Assembly: GCF_002892835.1 (NCBI RefSeq)
Contig: NZ_PJMB01000005.1
Span: 1-64,000 of the forward strand
Length of the DNA stretch: 64,000 nt
Source of the DNA: Arthrobacter sp. AFG7.2
GTDB taxonomy: Bacteria; Actinomycetota; Actinomycetes; Actinomycetales; Micrococcaceae
Direction of reading: 5' to 3'
Below are positions 51,837 to 61,267 of the stretch, one piece after another. The notes below the pieces were generated by a model. It had not been told where the DNA came from and did not search any database. It was given only the letters and a program-made list of their open reading frames with translations. Numbering within the stretch: the first letter of the stretch is position 1; each line of letters opens with the position of its first letter. The translations under genes and the position numbers were made by a program.

Positions 51837-52565
51837 TTACTGCTGCAATGACACACGGGCCGCTGTGGGACGCGTCCCGCCGCTGCTGAGGATAGGCACC
51901 GGACGGAAGCCCTTGGCGATGAGCCACACGGCGAGGGACACCTCCCATGCAAACACCGGCAGCGCCACCACCAGTCCTATAGTGGACATCTGCCCGTAGA
52001 GGCCGAACATCACTGCCACCGCCGATAGCAGGATCAGCCCTCCGCCTGCCAGCCCGAGCACCGCGATGGCGCGGGGCACCAGGCGGGAGGAGTACATCAG
52101 GGACGCCAGGAGCAGCGAGCCGGCGCCGAGGGCGAAGCCCGGCCCGAAGAGGAACGTCCAGTCATGGAGAGCCACAAGGGACGATCCGACGGTGGTCAGT
52201 GAGGCCATATCGGCCTCGGCTGTTCCGGCGAACTGCCGGCGCAGCGTCACGATCGAGAGCAGGCTGAGGATTCCGACAAGGATGGCCGCCGCCTCCAGCA
52301 CACGGGCAGCCACGTAGGCGAGGGCGAGCCCCTCGTTTTGCCGTTTCAGGACCGGATACAGGGTGACGGCAGTGCCGACGGCGGCGCCCACCAGGATTAG
52401 TTCAAAGAGCGCGCCGAGCAGGATGGCTTGGTCCGCGCCGGCACTGGTGATGTAGTTGGCGCCTGAAAGCACCGGTCCGTAGAGGGCGGCTCCGGCGATG
52501 GCGCCCACCTCGGTCAGCAGGAAGAGTATCCCGGTGATGACGGCGGTTGGTCTGGACAGGTTCAC
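51837..52565 (-). CDS. DUF4386 integral membrane protein
   Basis: A 242-residue protein with about six helices. GILFLLTEVGAIAGAALYGPVLSG, LYPVLKRQNEGLALAYVAARVLEA and LSIVTLRRQF fit DUF4386. The GTG at 52565 has GGGAG at seven-base spacing; a longer frame to 52634 would cover the promoter. Function unknown. Its promoter carries the same two-operator layout as the DUF2306 gene, so the two are probably co-regulated. Confidence 0.85.
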   Translation of the reverse strand: MNLSRPTAVITGILFLLTEVGAIAGAALYGPVLSGANYITSAGADQAILLGALFELILVGAAVGTAVTLYPVLKRQNEGLALAYVAARVLEAAAILVGILSLLSIVTLRRQFAGTAEADMASLTTVGSSLVALHDWTFLFGPGFALGAGSLLLASLMYSSRLVPRAIAVLGLAGGGLILLSAVAVMFGLYGQMSTIGLVVALPVFAWEVSLAVWLIAKGFRPVPILSSGGTRPTAARVSLQQ

Positions 52566-52583
52566 AATGACTCCCAAAGGGCG

Positions 52584-52641
52584 AGGTGTACGGAGTACAC
52601 CTTCTGCGGATGACATTAGGTGTACGCTGTACACCTGTCAA
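52584..52641 (-). promoter_or_regulatory. DUF4386 promoter with two GTGTAC-N3-GTACAC operators
   Basis: On the minus strand TTGACA (52636-52641), a 17-bp spacer that is itself the operator (52620-52634, N3=GCT on the plus strand) and TAATGT (52613-52618). A second operator (52586-52600, N3=GGA) follows the start point, 34 bp centre to centre. The layout copies that of DUF2306 at 33462-33518. Confidence 0.75.
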
Positions 52642-52695
52642 GGTGCAGTGCTGAGGGTATCTTCAGGCGGAAGGATCCGCCCGGGAATGTGAGGT

Positions 52696-53748
52696 TCAGG
52701 CCGCCGGCGGTGCCGTGGAGTCGCGAGCAATCAGGTGGGTGGCAAGCTCGACACGGTGGGAGTCCAGGACTTCACCCCGGGCCTGGCGCAGGACCGAACG
52801 CAGTGCCGCGCGCCCCATCTCCTCCAACGGCTGGGCCACGGAACTCAGCGAAGGCACGGACTCCGCACCCTGTTTTGTCCCGTCAAAGCCGATGAGACTG
52901 ATGTCCTCGGGAACCCTGATGCCGTGGCGCCCCGCTTCGCTGAGGACACCCAGTGCAATGGTGTCACTCCCCGCAAAGATCGCCGTCGGCAGCGGGTCCA
53001 GCTTCAGCAGTTCCTGGAACCCGGCAACCCCGCTCTCCCGCCGGAACCTGCCTCCGGACACGATGTATTGGGGATCCACCGTCACGCCCCTGGCCATCAG
53101 CGCGGCCATATAACCGTGCAGCCTTGCCTGGTTGCACTCGGCCTTCTCAATCCCGCCGATATAGGCGATGCGCCGGTGCCCAAGGTCGAGCAGATGCTCC
53201 GTGGCCGCCTTGCCGCCGGCCCAGTTGGTGGCTCCCACACTGACCACGTCAGCGGACGGCGGATTGAGTGGATCGATCACGACGACGGGAATCTTGCGGC
53301 GCCGGAAGGCCTGCAGTTGCGCCTCGCTGAAGGCGGACGTGACCACAATCATCCCCGCCCTCCCTTCGTCCAGCATCCGCTGGGCGCGCCGCTCGGGGCT
53401 GGGCACGTCGGAGGCGCCGCGCCCCGTAACACTGACCAGGGTCTCAACATCGGCCGCGGCAGCAAACTGCAGGATCCCATTGAGGACCTCAATCATGTAT
53501 GCCGAATCCAACACATCGATGACCACCTCAACAACAGTGCCCGCCCCTCCGGCAGAACCGGCAGAACGGCGCTGCAGCGGAGACTGGTAACCCGCCTGCT
53601 CCAGAACGGCCAGCACCCGGGCCCGGGTCTGCGGTGAGACATCCTCCCGGCCGTTCACCACTTTTGACACCGTGGGCGCGGAGACACCTGCCTGCTGCGC
53701 CACAGAGGCGAGTGTCGGCTTGGGCCGCTCCGGAATCTTAGTCGCCAT
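52696..53748 (-). CDS. LacI family repressor of the adjacent sugar operon
   Basis: A 350-residue LacI protein. Helix-turn-helix TLASVAQQAGVSAPTVSKVVNGREDVSP (about 12-40) and hinge ending LEQAGYQSP, then a sugar-binding domain with FAGSDTIALGVLSEAGRHGIRVPEDISLIGFDG. The ATG at 53748 is preferred to a longer frame reaching 53811. It is divergent from the sugar ABC operon with two matching palindromes between them, so it very likely represses that operon. Confidence 0.9.
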   Translation of the reverse strand: MATKIPERPKPTLASVAQQAGVSAPTVSKVVNGREDVSPQTRARVLAVLEQAGYQSPLQRRSAGSAGGAGTVVEVVIDVLDSAYMIEVLNGILQFAAAADVETLVSVTGRGASDVPSPERRAQRMLDEGRAGMIVVTSAFSEAQLQAFRRRKIPVVVIDPLNPPSADVVSVGATNWAGGKAATEHLLDLGHRRIAYIGGIEKAECNQARLHGYMAALMARGVTVDPQYIVSGGRFRRESGVAGFQELLKLDPLPTAIFAGSDTIALGVLSEAGRHGIRVPEDISLIGFDGTKQGAESVPSLSSVAQPLEEMGRAALRSVLRQARGEVLDSHRVELATHLIARDSTAPPAA

Positions 53749-53759
53749 TGCTCGAGACC

Positions 53760-53919
53760 TTTCGAAATGTTTCGGTAATCCAATCTTCTGCCTGAGCGCT
53801 GGTCTGGTCAAGGGGCTTGCGAATCAGCTCCAAATTAGGATGGAAAATCCCTTGACCTTCAGTAGGAGCACCCTTTAGTTTAGATCGTGACCTAAAACAC
53901 ATATTCGAAATATTTCGAA
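53760..53919. promoter_or_regulatory. Divergent LacI/sugar-ABC control region with two operators
   Basis: TTCGAAATATTTCGAA (53904-53919) is a perfect 16-bp palindrome. TTCGAAATGTTTCGGT (53761-53776), right after the lacI start region, matches 13 of its 16 bases. A possible rightward -35 TTGACC lies at 53852-53857, with a weak -10 near 53874-53879. Two sites about 143 bp apart would allow looping. Confidence 0.6.
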
Positions 53920-53978
53920 ACTGTCGGTTGAGCTCACGCCCCAACATTTGCAAAGAAGCAATTTCAGATGGAGAAGCA

Positions 53979-55307
53979 ATGAAGCAGCCCCAGACCTCCC
54001 GCCGCTCTTTCCTGGCCCTTGCCGCCCTTACTCCGTTCGCCGTCGCAGCAACCACCGCCTGCGGGACCTCAGGGCCGGGCAGCTCCCCTGCCGGCGGGGG
54101 CGCCAGCATGTGGTACCTGTCCGGCGAACCGAACCAGACCACCATGCAGAAGGCCGTGGATGCCTTCGGTTCGGCGAATCCTGACGACAAGATCGCCGTC
54201 ACCTACTTCCAGAACGACGCCTACAAGACCAAGATCAAGACCGCCATTGGCGCCGGCCAGGCCCCCACCATCATCTACGGCTGGGGCGGCGGCACGTTGA
54301 AGACCTACGCCGAGGCCAACCAGGTGGAGGACCTCACCGCCTGGTTCGATGAGAACCCGGACCTCAAGAACAAGTTCTTTCCCGCCTCTTTCGGCGCAGC
54401 CACCGTCAACGACAAGATCTATGCGCTGCCCAACCAGTACGTCGCCCCGATCGTCCTGTTCTACAACAAGGAACTGTTTGAAAAGGCCGGCGCGCAGCCG
54501 CCAAAGACCTGGGACGACGTCATGTCACTGGTCAAGACGTTCAACGGCATGGGCGTTGCGCCCTTCTCCCTCGGTGGACAGTCCCGCTGGACCTCCATGA
54601 TGTGGCTTGAATACCTGCTCGACCGAATTGGCGGCGCCGAGGTGTTCACGGCCATCTTCGAAGGCAAGCCGGATTCCTGGCTGGATCCCGCGGTCATTGA
54701 AACCGGCACCAAGATCCAGGAACTCGTGTCGGCAGACGGCTTCATCAAGGGCTTCTCCTCCATCGCCGCGGATTCCAATGCGGACCAGGCCCTGCTGTTC
54801 ACGGGCAAGGCAGCCATGATGCTCCACGGTTCCTGGACCTACGGCGCCATGAAGAAGGATGGGCAGAACTTCGTCCAGGACGGCAAGCTGGGCTTCGTCC
54901 AGTTCCCCACGGTTGCCGGCGGCAAGGGCGACCCGAAGAACGGCGTGGGAAACCCTGCCGCCTACATGTCAATCTCCTCCAAAGCCACGGACACGGAGAA
55001 GGAGGCGGCCAAGAAGTTCTTCAAGGAAGGCATCATGACCGAAACGGTCATTGATACCTACATCAATTCCGGCTCCGTCCCGATTGTCAACGGCATCGAA
55101 GACAAGCTCGATACCTCTCCGGACAAGGAATTCCTGAACTTCGTCTACGACCTGGCGAAAAACGCTCCGAACTTCCAGCAGTCGTGGGACCAGGCCCTCA
55201 GCCCCACCGCCGCCGAAGCCCTGCTGAACAACATCGACCAGCTGTTCCTGAAGTCCATCACGCCGCAGCAGTTCGCCGAGAACATGAATGCCACCCTCGG
55301 AAAATGA
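53979..55307 (+). CDS. Sugar ABC transporter binding lipoprotein (family 1)
   Basis: A 442-residue extracellular binding protein. The signal peptide has twin arginines (SRRSFLALAALTPFAVAATTAC) and a lipobox Cys at about residue 28. The mature part shows family 1 sugar-binding marks: NQYVAPIVLFYNKELFEKAG, SRWTSMMWLEYLLDRIGG and FTGKAAMMLHGSW. ATG at 53979 with GGAG. It is the first gene of the operon. The sugar is unknown. Confidence 0.92.
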   Translation: MKQPQTSRRSFLALAALTPFAVAATTACGTSGPGSSPAGGGASMWYLSGEPNQTTMQKAVDAFGSANPDDKIAVTYFQNDAYKTKIKTAIGAGQAPTIIYGWGGGTLKTYAEANQVEDLTAWFDENPDLKNKFFPASFGAATVNDKIYALPNQYVAPIVLFYNKELFEKAGAQPPKTWDDVMSLVKTFNGMGVAPFSLGGQSRWTSMMWLEYLLDRIGGAEVFTAIFEGKPDSWLDPAVIETGTKIQELVSADGFIKGFSSIAADSNADQALLFTGKAAMMLHGSWTYGAMKKDGQNFVQDGKLGFVQFPTVAGGKGDPKNGVGNPAAYMSISSKATDTEKEAAKKFFKEGIMTETVIDTYINSGSVPIVNGIEDKLDTSPDKEFLNFVYDLAKNAPNFQQSWDQALSPTAAEALLNNIDQLFLKSITPQQFAENMNATLGK

Positions 55308-56245
55308 GCAACGCCGTCTCCACCGCCCGTAAGACTGCGCCCACCAGCGCCAGGACTGACGCCGGACAGAACGGACAGCGCAATGCTGCACTCGCGTGGC
55401 TGACAGTGCCGGCGTTGTTCTTCTTCCTGGCCTTCGCCGTTGTTCCCCTGGCCGGTGTCCTCATCCTGAGCTTCACCAGCTGGGACGGCATCGGCGCCAT
55501 CGGATCAGCGGGCATGAGCAACTGGTTCTCCGTGCTCGCAGACCCGGGACTGTACAACGCCCTGGGACTGACCTTCCTGATCATGATCGCCTCCTGGCTG
55601 GTCCAGACGCCCATCAGCCTGCTCCTGGGAGTCTTCACAGCGGGAAGCCAGCGCTACCGCGCCGCCCTTGCGGTGCTGTATTTCCTGCCTTTGCTGCTGT
55701 CCTCGGCAGCGGTCGCCATCGCCTTCAAGGCCCTGCTGGACCCGAACTTCGGCCTGGCCACCGGCTTGGGGCTGCCCTTCCTGGCGCAGGACTGGCTGGG
55801 CGTCCCGCACCTGGCGCTGGGCCTGGTCATCTTTGTAATCGCCTGGCAGTTCGTGCCGTTCCATACGCTCATCTACCAGGGCGGCGTGCGGCAGATCCCC
55901 AAATCACTTTATGAGGCAGCCGAAATTGACGGCGCCGGAACCATCAAGCAGTTCTTCCACATCACCCTCCCCCAGTTGAAATACACCATCATCACCTCGT
56001 CCACGCTGATGGTGGTGGGATCGTTGACGTACTTCGACCTGATCTTCGTCCTCACCGGCGGCGGTCCGGGAAACTCCACGCGGATCCTGGCCCTGGACAT
56101 GTACCTCCGGGGCTTCCGGGCCAACCTCATGGGCCCGGCAAGCGTCATCGCCGTCATTCTCGTACTCATTGGCCTTGCACTCGCCTTGTTCCTCCAGCGC
56201 CTTGGGGGCAAGGACAAGCAGGGCAGCCAACTGGAAGGGATGTAG
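55304..56245 (+). CDS. Sugar ABC transporter permease 1 (MalF type)
   Basis: A 313-residue permease with six helices and the EAA loop YEAAEIDGAGTIKQFFHITLP. ATGA overlap with the binding protein sets the ATG at 55304. It forms the CUT1 pore with the next permease. Confidence 0.93.
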   Translation: MSNAVSTARKTAPTSARTDAGQNGQRNAALAWLTVPALFFFLAFAVVPLAGVLILSFTSWDGIGAIGSAGMSNWFSVLADPGLYNALGLTFLIMIASWLVQTPISLLLGVFTAGSQRYRAALAVLYFLPLLLSSAAVAIAFKALLDPNFGLATGLGLPFLAQDWLGVPHLALGLVIFVIAWQFVPFHTLIYQGGVRQIPKSLYEAAEIDGAGTIKQFFHITLPQLKYTIITSSTLMVVGSLTYFDLIFVLTGGGPGNSTRILALDMYLRGFRANLMGPASVIAVILVLIGLALALFLQRLGGKDKQGSQLEGM

Positions 56246-56246
56246 G

Positions 56247-57152
56247 GTGAGCACCGTCCTGAAAAGCAGCATCGGCGAAGTTCCCGCCGGCACCCCTGCC
56301 AACTCGCCCGCGCCCAAACGAGGGCTCGGACCACAAATGAGGCGCCTGAACGTCCCTGCGGGCCTCGGCGGCTGGATCTGGCTGGCCATCATCATCATTC
56401 CGGTCTACTACGTGGTCATCACCAGCCTGAAAACGCAGTCAGGCTACTTCGGCCAGAATCCGCTGGCCCTTCCCGCGCAACCCACGCTCGAAAACTACCA
56501 GATGGTCCTGGAAGCCGACTTTGCGAAGTACTTCCTGAACAGCACCATCGTCACGCTCGGCGCCGTCATTCCCACGGTGCTGATCTCCTTCATGGCAGCG
56601 TTCGCGATAGTCCGGGGCAAGGGCAGGTTCCTTAAGCTGGTCAACGGCATGTTCCTGATGGGGCTGGCCATCCCGCTGCAGGCAACCATCATCCCGATCT
56701 ACCTGATGATCATCCGCCTGAACCTGTACGACAGCCTCCTGGCGCTCATGCTTCCCTCCATTGCCTTTGCCATCCCGCTGACGGTGCTGATCCTGTCCAA
56801 CTTCATCCGGGATGTTCCGAACGAACTGTTCGAATCGATGCGGCTGGACGGCTGCAGCGAATGGCAGACCATGTGGCGGCTCGCCCTGCCGCTGACCCGG
56901 CCTGCGATTGTCACCGTCGCCATCTACAACGGCCTGCACGTGTGGAACGGATTCCTGCTGCCACTGGTCCTGACCCAGAGCCCCGAACTGCGCGTCCTCC
57001 CCCTGGCGTTGTGGACCTTCCAGGGCGAATACAGCGTCAACATTCCGGCCGTTCTCGCCTCCGTGGTGCTCAGCACCCTGCCCATCCTGGTCCTCTACGT
57101 GGTGGGCCGCCGCCAGCTGCTGAGCGGCCTCACCGCCGGCTTCAGCAAGTAG
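56247..57152 (+). CDS. Sugar ABC transporter permease 2 (MalG type)
   Basis: A 301-residue permease with six helices and EAA loop ESMRLDGCSEWQTMWRLALP. GTG at 56247 with AAGGGA, right after the permease 1 stop. No ATPase gene follows, so a shared MsiK-like ATPase is probably used. Confidence 0.92.
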   Translation: MSTVLKSSIGEVPAGTPANSPAPKRGLGPQMRRLNVPAGLGGWIWLAIIIIPVYYVVITSLKTQSGYFGQNPLALPAQPTLENYQMVLEADFAKYFLNSTIVTLGAVIPTVLISFMAAFAIVRGKGRFLKLVNGMFLMGLAIPLQATIIPIYLMIIRLNLYDSLLALMLPSIAFAIPLTVLILSNFIRDVPNELFESMRLDGCSEWQTMWRLALPLTRPAIVTVAIYNGLHVWNGFLLPLVLTQSPELRVLPLALWTFQGEYSVNIPAVLASVVLSTLPILVLYVVGRRQLLSGLTAGFSK

Positions 57153-57183
57153 AGCACCGGCTCTTTACGAAAGGATTTACACC

Positions 57184-58374
57184 ATGACCACCGCAAAGCC
57201 GCTGCGCGTCGGGATGGTGGGCTACGCCTTTATGGGTGCCGCCCACTCCCAAGCCTGGCGTACCGCACCACGGTTCTTCGACCTTCCGCTGCAGCCCCGG
57301 CTCACCGCCGTTGCCGGCCGGAACGCCGAGGGCGTGCGAGCCGCAGCGGACAAGCTCGGCTGGGAGTCGGTTGAGACGGACTGGCGCCGCCTGATCGAGC
57401 GGGACGACATCGACCTGATCGACATCTGCACGCCCGGTGACACCCATGCCGAGATCGCCATCGCCGCCCTTGAAGCAGGCAAGCACGTGCTGTGCGAGAA
57501 GCCGCTGGCGAACTCCGTGGAGGAAGCGGAGCGAATGACCCTGGCGGCGGAGACTGCTGCCAAGCAGGGAGTCATGTCGATGTGTGGCTTCAGTTACCGA
57601 CGTACCCCCGCTTTGGCGCTGGCCAGGCGGTTCGTGGAGCAGGGCAGGCTCGGCGAGATCCGACACGTCCGTGCCCAGTACCTGCAAGACTGGCTCTCCG
57701 ATGCCAACGCCCCGATGACCTGGCGGCTGGACAAAAGCAAGTCAGGTTCCGGTTCACTCGGAGACATCGGCGCGCACAGCATCGACGCCGCCCAGTGGGT
57801 GACCGGCCAGAACATCACCGGCGTCTCTGCTCTGCTCGAAACGTTCGTTCCCGAGCGCCCACTGGCCGGCGACCTCGTCGGCCTGGGCGGCCACGGCGAC
57901 CTCAGCGGTGACGCGCCCCGCGGGAAAGTCACCGTTGACGACGCCGCCGTCTTCAGCGCAAAGTTCGACGGCGCCGGTTCCGCAGGTGCCATCGGCGTCT
58001 TTGAAGCCACGCGGTACGCGCTGGGCCGGAAGAATGCAATGCGCCTGGAACTGAACGGCACCAAGGGCTCCCTCGCCTTCGATTTCGAGGACATGAACGT
58101 CCTGTCCTTCTACGACGCGGCGGAGTCCCCGGACGCCGGCTTCCGGAAGATTTTCGTGACCGAGCCCGAGCACCCCTATGTGGGCAACTGGTGGCCCACC
58201 GGCCACGGACTTGGCTACGAGCACGGCTTCACCCACCAGGTGGTGGACCTGGTCACGGCAATCGGGGAAGGCCGCCAGCCGGAGCCGTCCTTCGCGGACG
58301 CCCTGCAGGTGCAGCGGGTGCTGGCTGCCGTGGAGTCCAGCGCCGGCAATTCCAGCCAGTGGCAAAAGGTTTAG
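57184..58374 (+). CDS. Gfo/Idh/MocA family sugar dehydrogenase 1 (ThuB/YcjS-like)
   Basis: A 396-residue NAD(P)-dependent oxidoreductase with an N-terminal Rossmann fold ([18 protein letters not shown]), the family motif LCEKPLANS and the active-site [16 protein letters not shown] (Lys in CEKP; His in GAHSID). YcjS/ThuB-type relatives oxidise the C3 hydroxyl of glucosides. It lies 31 bp after the permeases. Confidence 0.88.
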   Translation: MTTAKPLRVGMVGYAFMGAAHSQAWRTAPRFFDLPLQPRLTAVAGRNAEGVRAAADKLGWESVETDWRRLIERDDIDLIDICTPGDTHAEIAIAALEAGKHVLCEKPLANSVEEAERMTLAAETAAKQGVMSMCGFSYRRTPALALARRFVEQGRLGEIRHVRAQYLQDWLSDANAPMTWRLDKSKSGSGSLGDIGAHSIDAAQWVTGQNITGVSALLETFVPERPLAGDLVGLGGHGDLSGDAPRGKVTVDDAAVFSAKFDGAGSAGAIGVFEATRYALGRKNAMRLELNGTKGSLAFDFEDMNVLSFYDAAESPDAGFRKIFVTEPEHPYVGNWWPTGHGLGYEHGFTHQVVDLVTAIGEGRQPEPSFADALQVQRVLAAVESSAGNSSQWQKV

Positions 58375-58402
58375 GACCGTGGATACAGGAGAAGGAACAC
58401 CC

Positions 58403-59407
58403 ATGACACGACCCATCACGCTTTTTACCGGACAGTGGGCCGACCTGCCCTTCGAGGAGGTGGCCCGGCTCGCCGGCGAGTGGGGATTTGACGGGCTGGA
58501 GATCGCCTGCTGGGGCGACCACCTGGACCCCCGCCGCGCTGCAGAGGACGACAACTACCTCCAGGGCCGGCTGGACATCCTGGAAAAGAACCACCTGAAG
58601 GTCTTCGCGATCGCCAACCACCTCACCGGGCAGGCCGTGTGCGACGACCCTATCGATGAACGCCATCAGGGCATACTGTCCGCGGAGATCTGGGGCGACG
58701 GCGACGCCGAAGGAGTCCGCCGCCGGGCTGCCGAGTCTATGAAGGACACCGCACGGGCGGCAGCCCGCCTCGGTGTCACGACCGTCACAGGGTTCACCGG
58801 CTCCTCCATCTGGAAAGCCGTCGCCATGTTCCCGCCCGCCTCCCAGGCAATGATCGATGCCGGTTACCAAGACTTCGCGGACCGCTGGAACCCCATCCTG
58901 GACGTCTTTGAGGAAGAGGATGTCCGCTTCGCCCTGGAGGTCCACCCCTCCGAAATCGCCTACGACTACTGGACAACGAAGCGCACCCTGGAGGCCATCG
59001 GGCACCGTAAGAGCTTCGGGCTGAACTTCGACCCGTCACACTTCATCTGGCAGGACCTGGACCCCGTGATGTTCCTGCAGGACTTTGCGGAGCATATCCT
59101 CCACGTCCACGTGAAGGAATCGGTCCGCCAGCTCGATGGCCGCAACGGGCGTTTGGGCTCGCACCTTGCCTGGGCCGATCCGCGGCGCGGCTGGGACTTC
59201 GTCACCGCCGGGCACGGGGACGTGCAGTGGAACCGGATCTTCCGCACCCTGAATGCCATCGGCTACAAGGGGCCCACCAGCATCGAATGGGAGGACGCGG
59301 GCATGGACAGGCTTGTCGGAGCACCGCAGGCGCTGGCCCTGGTAAAGGACCTTGCCCGGATCGCCCCGCCCGCAGCCGCTTTCGACGCCGCCTTCGCCAC
59401 CCGCTGA
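58403..59407 (+). CDS. TIM-barrel sugar isomerase/epimerase 1 (YcjR-like)
   Basis: A 334-residue AP-endonuclease-2-type barrel. Likely metal ligands lie in [21 protein letters not shown] and [16 protein letters not shown] precedes the ATG at 58403. Relatives epimerise 3-keto sugars. It sits between the dehydrogenase and the ThuA gene, which is the usual order in 3-keto-glycoside loci. Confidence 0.85.
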   Translation: MTRPITLFTGQWADLPFEEVARLAGEWGFDGLEIACWGDHLDPRRAAEDDNYLQGRLDILEKNHLKVFAIANHLTGQAVCDDPIDERHQGILSAEIWGDGDAEGVRRRAAESMKDTARAAARLGVTTVTGFTGSSIWKAVAMFPPASQAMIDAGYQDFADRWNPILDVFEEEDVRFALEVHPSEIAYDYWTTKRTLEAIGHRKSFGLNFDPSHFIWQDLDPVMFLQDFAEHILHVHVKESVRQLDGRNGRLGSHLAWADPRRGWDFVTAGHGDVQWNRIFRTLNAIGYKGPTSIEWEDAGMDRLVGAPQALALVKDLARIAPPAAAFDAAFATR

Positions 59408-59457
59408 CCCCATCTTTCCGGCCCTGAAACGCCGGTAAAACAACCAAAGGAACCCCA

Positions 59458-60156
59458 ATGACAGAACGCAAGAACGCCCTGGTGGTCCGTGGCGGCTGGG
59501 ACGGCCACCAGCCCTACGAGGCAACGGAACTCTTTATCCCCTACCTCAAGGACAACGGGTACGACGTCCGCGTGGAGGAATCCCCCAAGGTCTACGCCGA
59601 CGCCGAATACATGGCCGGGGTGGACCTCATCGTGCAGTGCATGACCATGAGCACCATCGAAAAGGACGAGTTCGCCGGGCTGCGCGCCGCCGTCGAAAAC
59701 GGCACCGGCCTGGCTGGCTGGCACGGCGGAATCGCCGATTCCTACCGCAACAACTCGGACTACCTGCACCTGGTCGGCGGGCAGTTTGCCTGCCACCCCG
59801 GCAAGCATCCGGACGAATGCGTCGGCGAACAGTCGGACAACTACGTCCCCTACACGGTGAACATGCTGCCCGCCGCGGCTGACCATCCGATTACGCAAGG
59901 CATTGGGGACTTTGACCTGGTCACCGAGCAGTACTGGGTGCTTTCTGACGACTACATCGACGTCCTGGCCACCACCACCCAGAAGGTCCGGGAGTGGGAT
60001 CCCTGGAACCGCGAAGTCACCTCGCCGGCCATCTGGACGCGGCAGTGGGGCAAAGGCCGCATCTTCGTGGCCACGCCCGGGCACCGGGTCGAAATCCTCC
60101 AGGACACGAACGTCCGCACCATCATCGAAAGGGGCATGCTGTGGGCAAGCCGTTGA
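59458..60156 (+). CDS. ThuA-like trehalose-utilisation-type protein
   Basis: A 232-residue protein of the ThuA (glutamine-amidotransferase-like) fold: VVRGGWDGHQPYEATELF at the start and GLAGWHGGIADSYRNNSDYLHLVGGQFACHP, with a conserved His pair. ThuA proteins accompany ThuB-type dehydrogenases in disaccharide oxidation pathways; the reaction they catalyse is not firmly established. The stop overlaps the next dehydrogenase start. Confidence 0.87.
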   Translation: MTERKNALVVRGGWDGHQPYEATELFIPYLKDNGYDVRVEESPKVYADAEYMAGVDLIVQCMTMSTIEKDEFAGLRAAVENGTGLAGWHGGIADSYRNNSDYLHLVGGQFACHPGKHPDECVGEQSDNYVPYTVNMLPAAADHPITQGIGDFDLVTEQYWVLSDDYIDVLATTTQKVREWDPWNREVTSPAIWTRQWGKGRIFVATPGHRVEILQDTNVRTIIERGMLWASR

Positions 60157-61265
60157 AAGTAGGAATTATTGGCTGTGGAGCCATCATCGCGCAGTACCTC
60201 GCCAATTTCCGGAAACTCGAGGACATTGACCTTGTAGCGGTAGCGGACCTGGACCCGGCACGCGCCCAGGCCGTGGCCGATGACTACGAAGGCGTCCGCG
60301 CCATCTCCGTCGAGGAACTCCTCGCCGCGGACGACGTCGAACTTGTCCTCAACCTGACTATTCCCGCCGCCCACGCCGACGTGGCGCTGAAAGCCATCGC
60401 CGCGGGCAAGAGCGTGTACGGCGAGAAGCCGCTCGCTGCCACCACTGACGAAGCACGCCAGGTGCTGGACGCCGCACGGGAGGCCGGCGTCGTCGTCGGC
60501 TGCGCTCCTGACACGGTGCTGGGCACCGGCATCCAGACCGCCCGCAAGGCGATCGACGACGGCCTGATCGGGGCGCCCATCTCGGCGAGCGCCACCATGG
60601 CGACCCCCGGCCACGAACGCTGGCACCCGAACCCGGACTTCTACTACCAGCCGGGCGGCGGCCCGCTCCTGGACATGGGCCCCTACTACGTCACCGCCCT
60701 GGTCACCCTGCTGGGACCTGTCGTCTCCGTGGTCGGCGCCGCAAGCCACACCCGCAAGGAACGCACCATCGGTTCCGGCCCGCGGCAGGGCGAGAAGGTG
60801 CCCGTCACCATCGATTCCCATGTGACCGGTGTCCTGACCCACGCCTCCGGCGCGCTGTCCACCCTGTTCATGAGCTTCGACGCCGTAAAGTCCAAGTCCC
60901 CGAACATCGAGATCCACGGCGAGCGCGGATCGCTGGTGGTGCCGGACCCGAACCACTTTGACGGGGATGTCCAGCTGTTTGCCCTGGGAGCCGAGGACTG
61001 GGAAACCCTGCCGGTGTCCGCCGGCTACGTGGACTCGGGGCGCGGCTTCGGCATCGCGGACCTCGCCGCGACCCCTACCGGCGCCGAACCCCGGGCAGGC
61101 GGAGCGATGGCCTACCACGCCCTGGAGGTCATGGAATCGGTCCTGGAGTCAGCACACAACGGGTCAGCTGTCGCGATCCGCAGCACGGTGGAGCGGCCGG
61201 AGAGCGTCGGGCTGACCGACTTGGCCGGACGTGTGGACGCCCTCCAAGCCCGGGAAGCCTCCTAG
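60141..61265 (+). CDS. Gfo/Idh/MocA family sugar dehydrogenase 2
   Basis: A 374-residue oxidoreductase with VGIIGCGAIIAQYLANFRKL, GEKPLAAT, and an active-site segment PGGGPLLDMGPYYVTAL in which Tyr replaces the usual His. The GTG at 60141 has AAAGGGG and overlaps the ThuA gene by 16 bp. It differs enough from dehydrogenase 1 to suggest a second oxidation or reduction step. Confidence 0.87.
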   Translation: MGKPLKVGIIGCGAIIAQYLANFRKLEDIDLVAVADLDPARAQAVADDYEGVRAISVEELLAADDVELVLNLTIPAAHADVALKAIAAGKSVYGEKPLAATTDEARQVLDAAREAGVVVGCAPDTVLGTGIQTARKAIDDGLIGAPISASATMATPGHERWHPNPDFYYQPGGGPLLDMGPYYVTALVTLLGPVVSVVGAASHTRKERTIGSGPRQGEKVPVTIDSHVTGVLTHASGALSTLFMSFDAVKSKSPNIEIHGERGSLVVPDPNHFDGDVQLFALGAEDWETLPVSAGYVDSGRGFGIADLAATPTGAEPRAGGAMAYHALEVMESVLESAHNGSAVAIRSTVERPESVGLTDLAGRVDALQAREAS

Positions 61266-61267
61266 GC

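Noticed and set aside
59952..61118. Minus-strand frame opposite ThuA and dehydrogenase 2
   Set aside because: Antisense shadow; both plus-strand genes have clear motifs.
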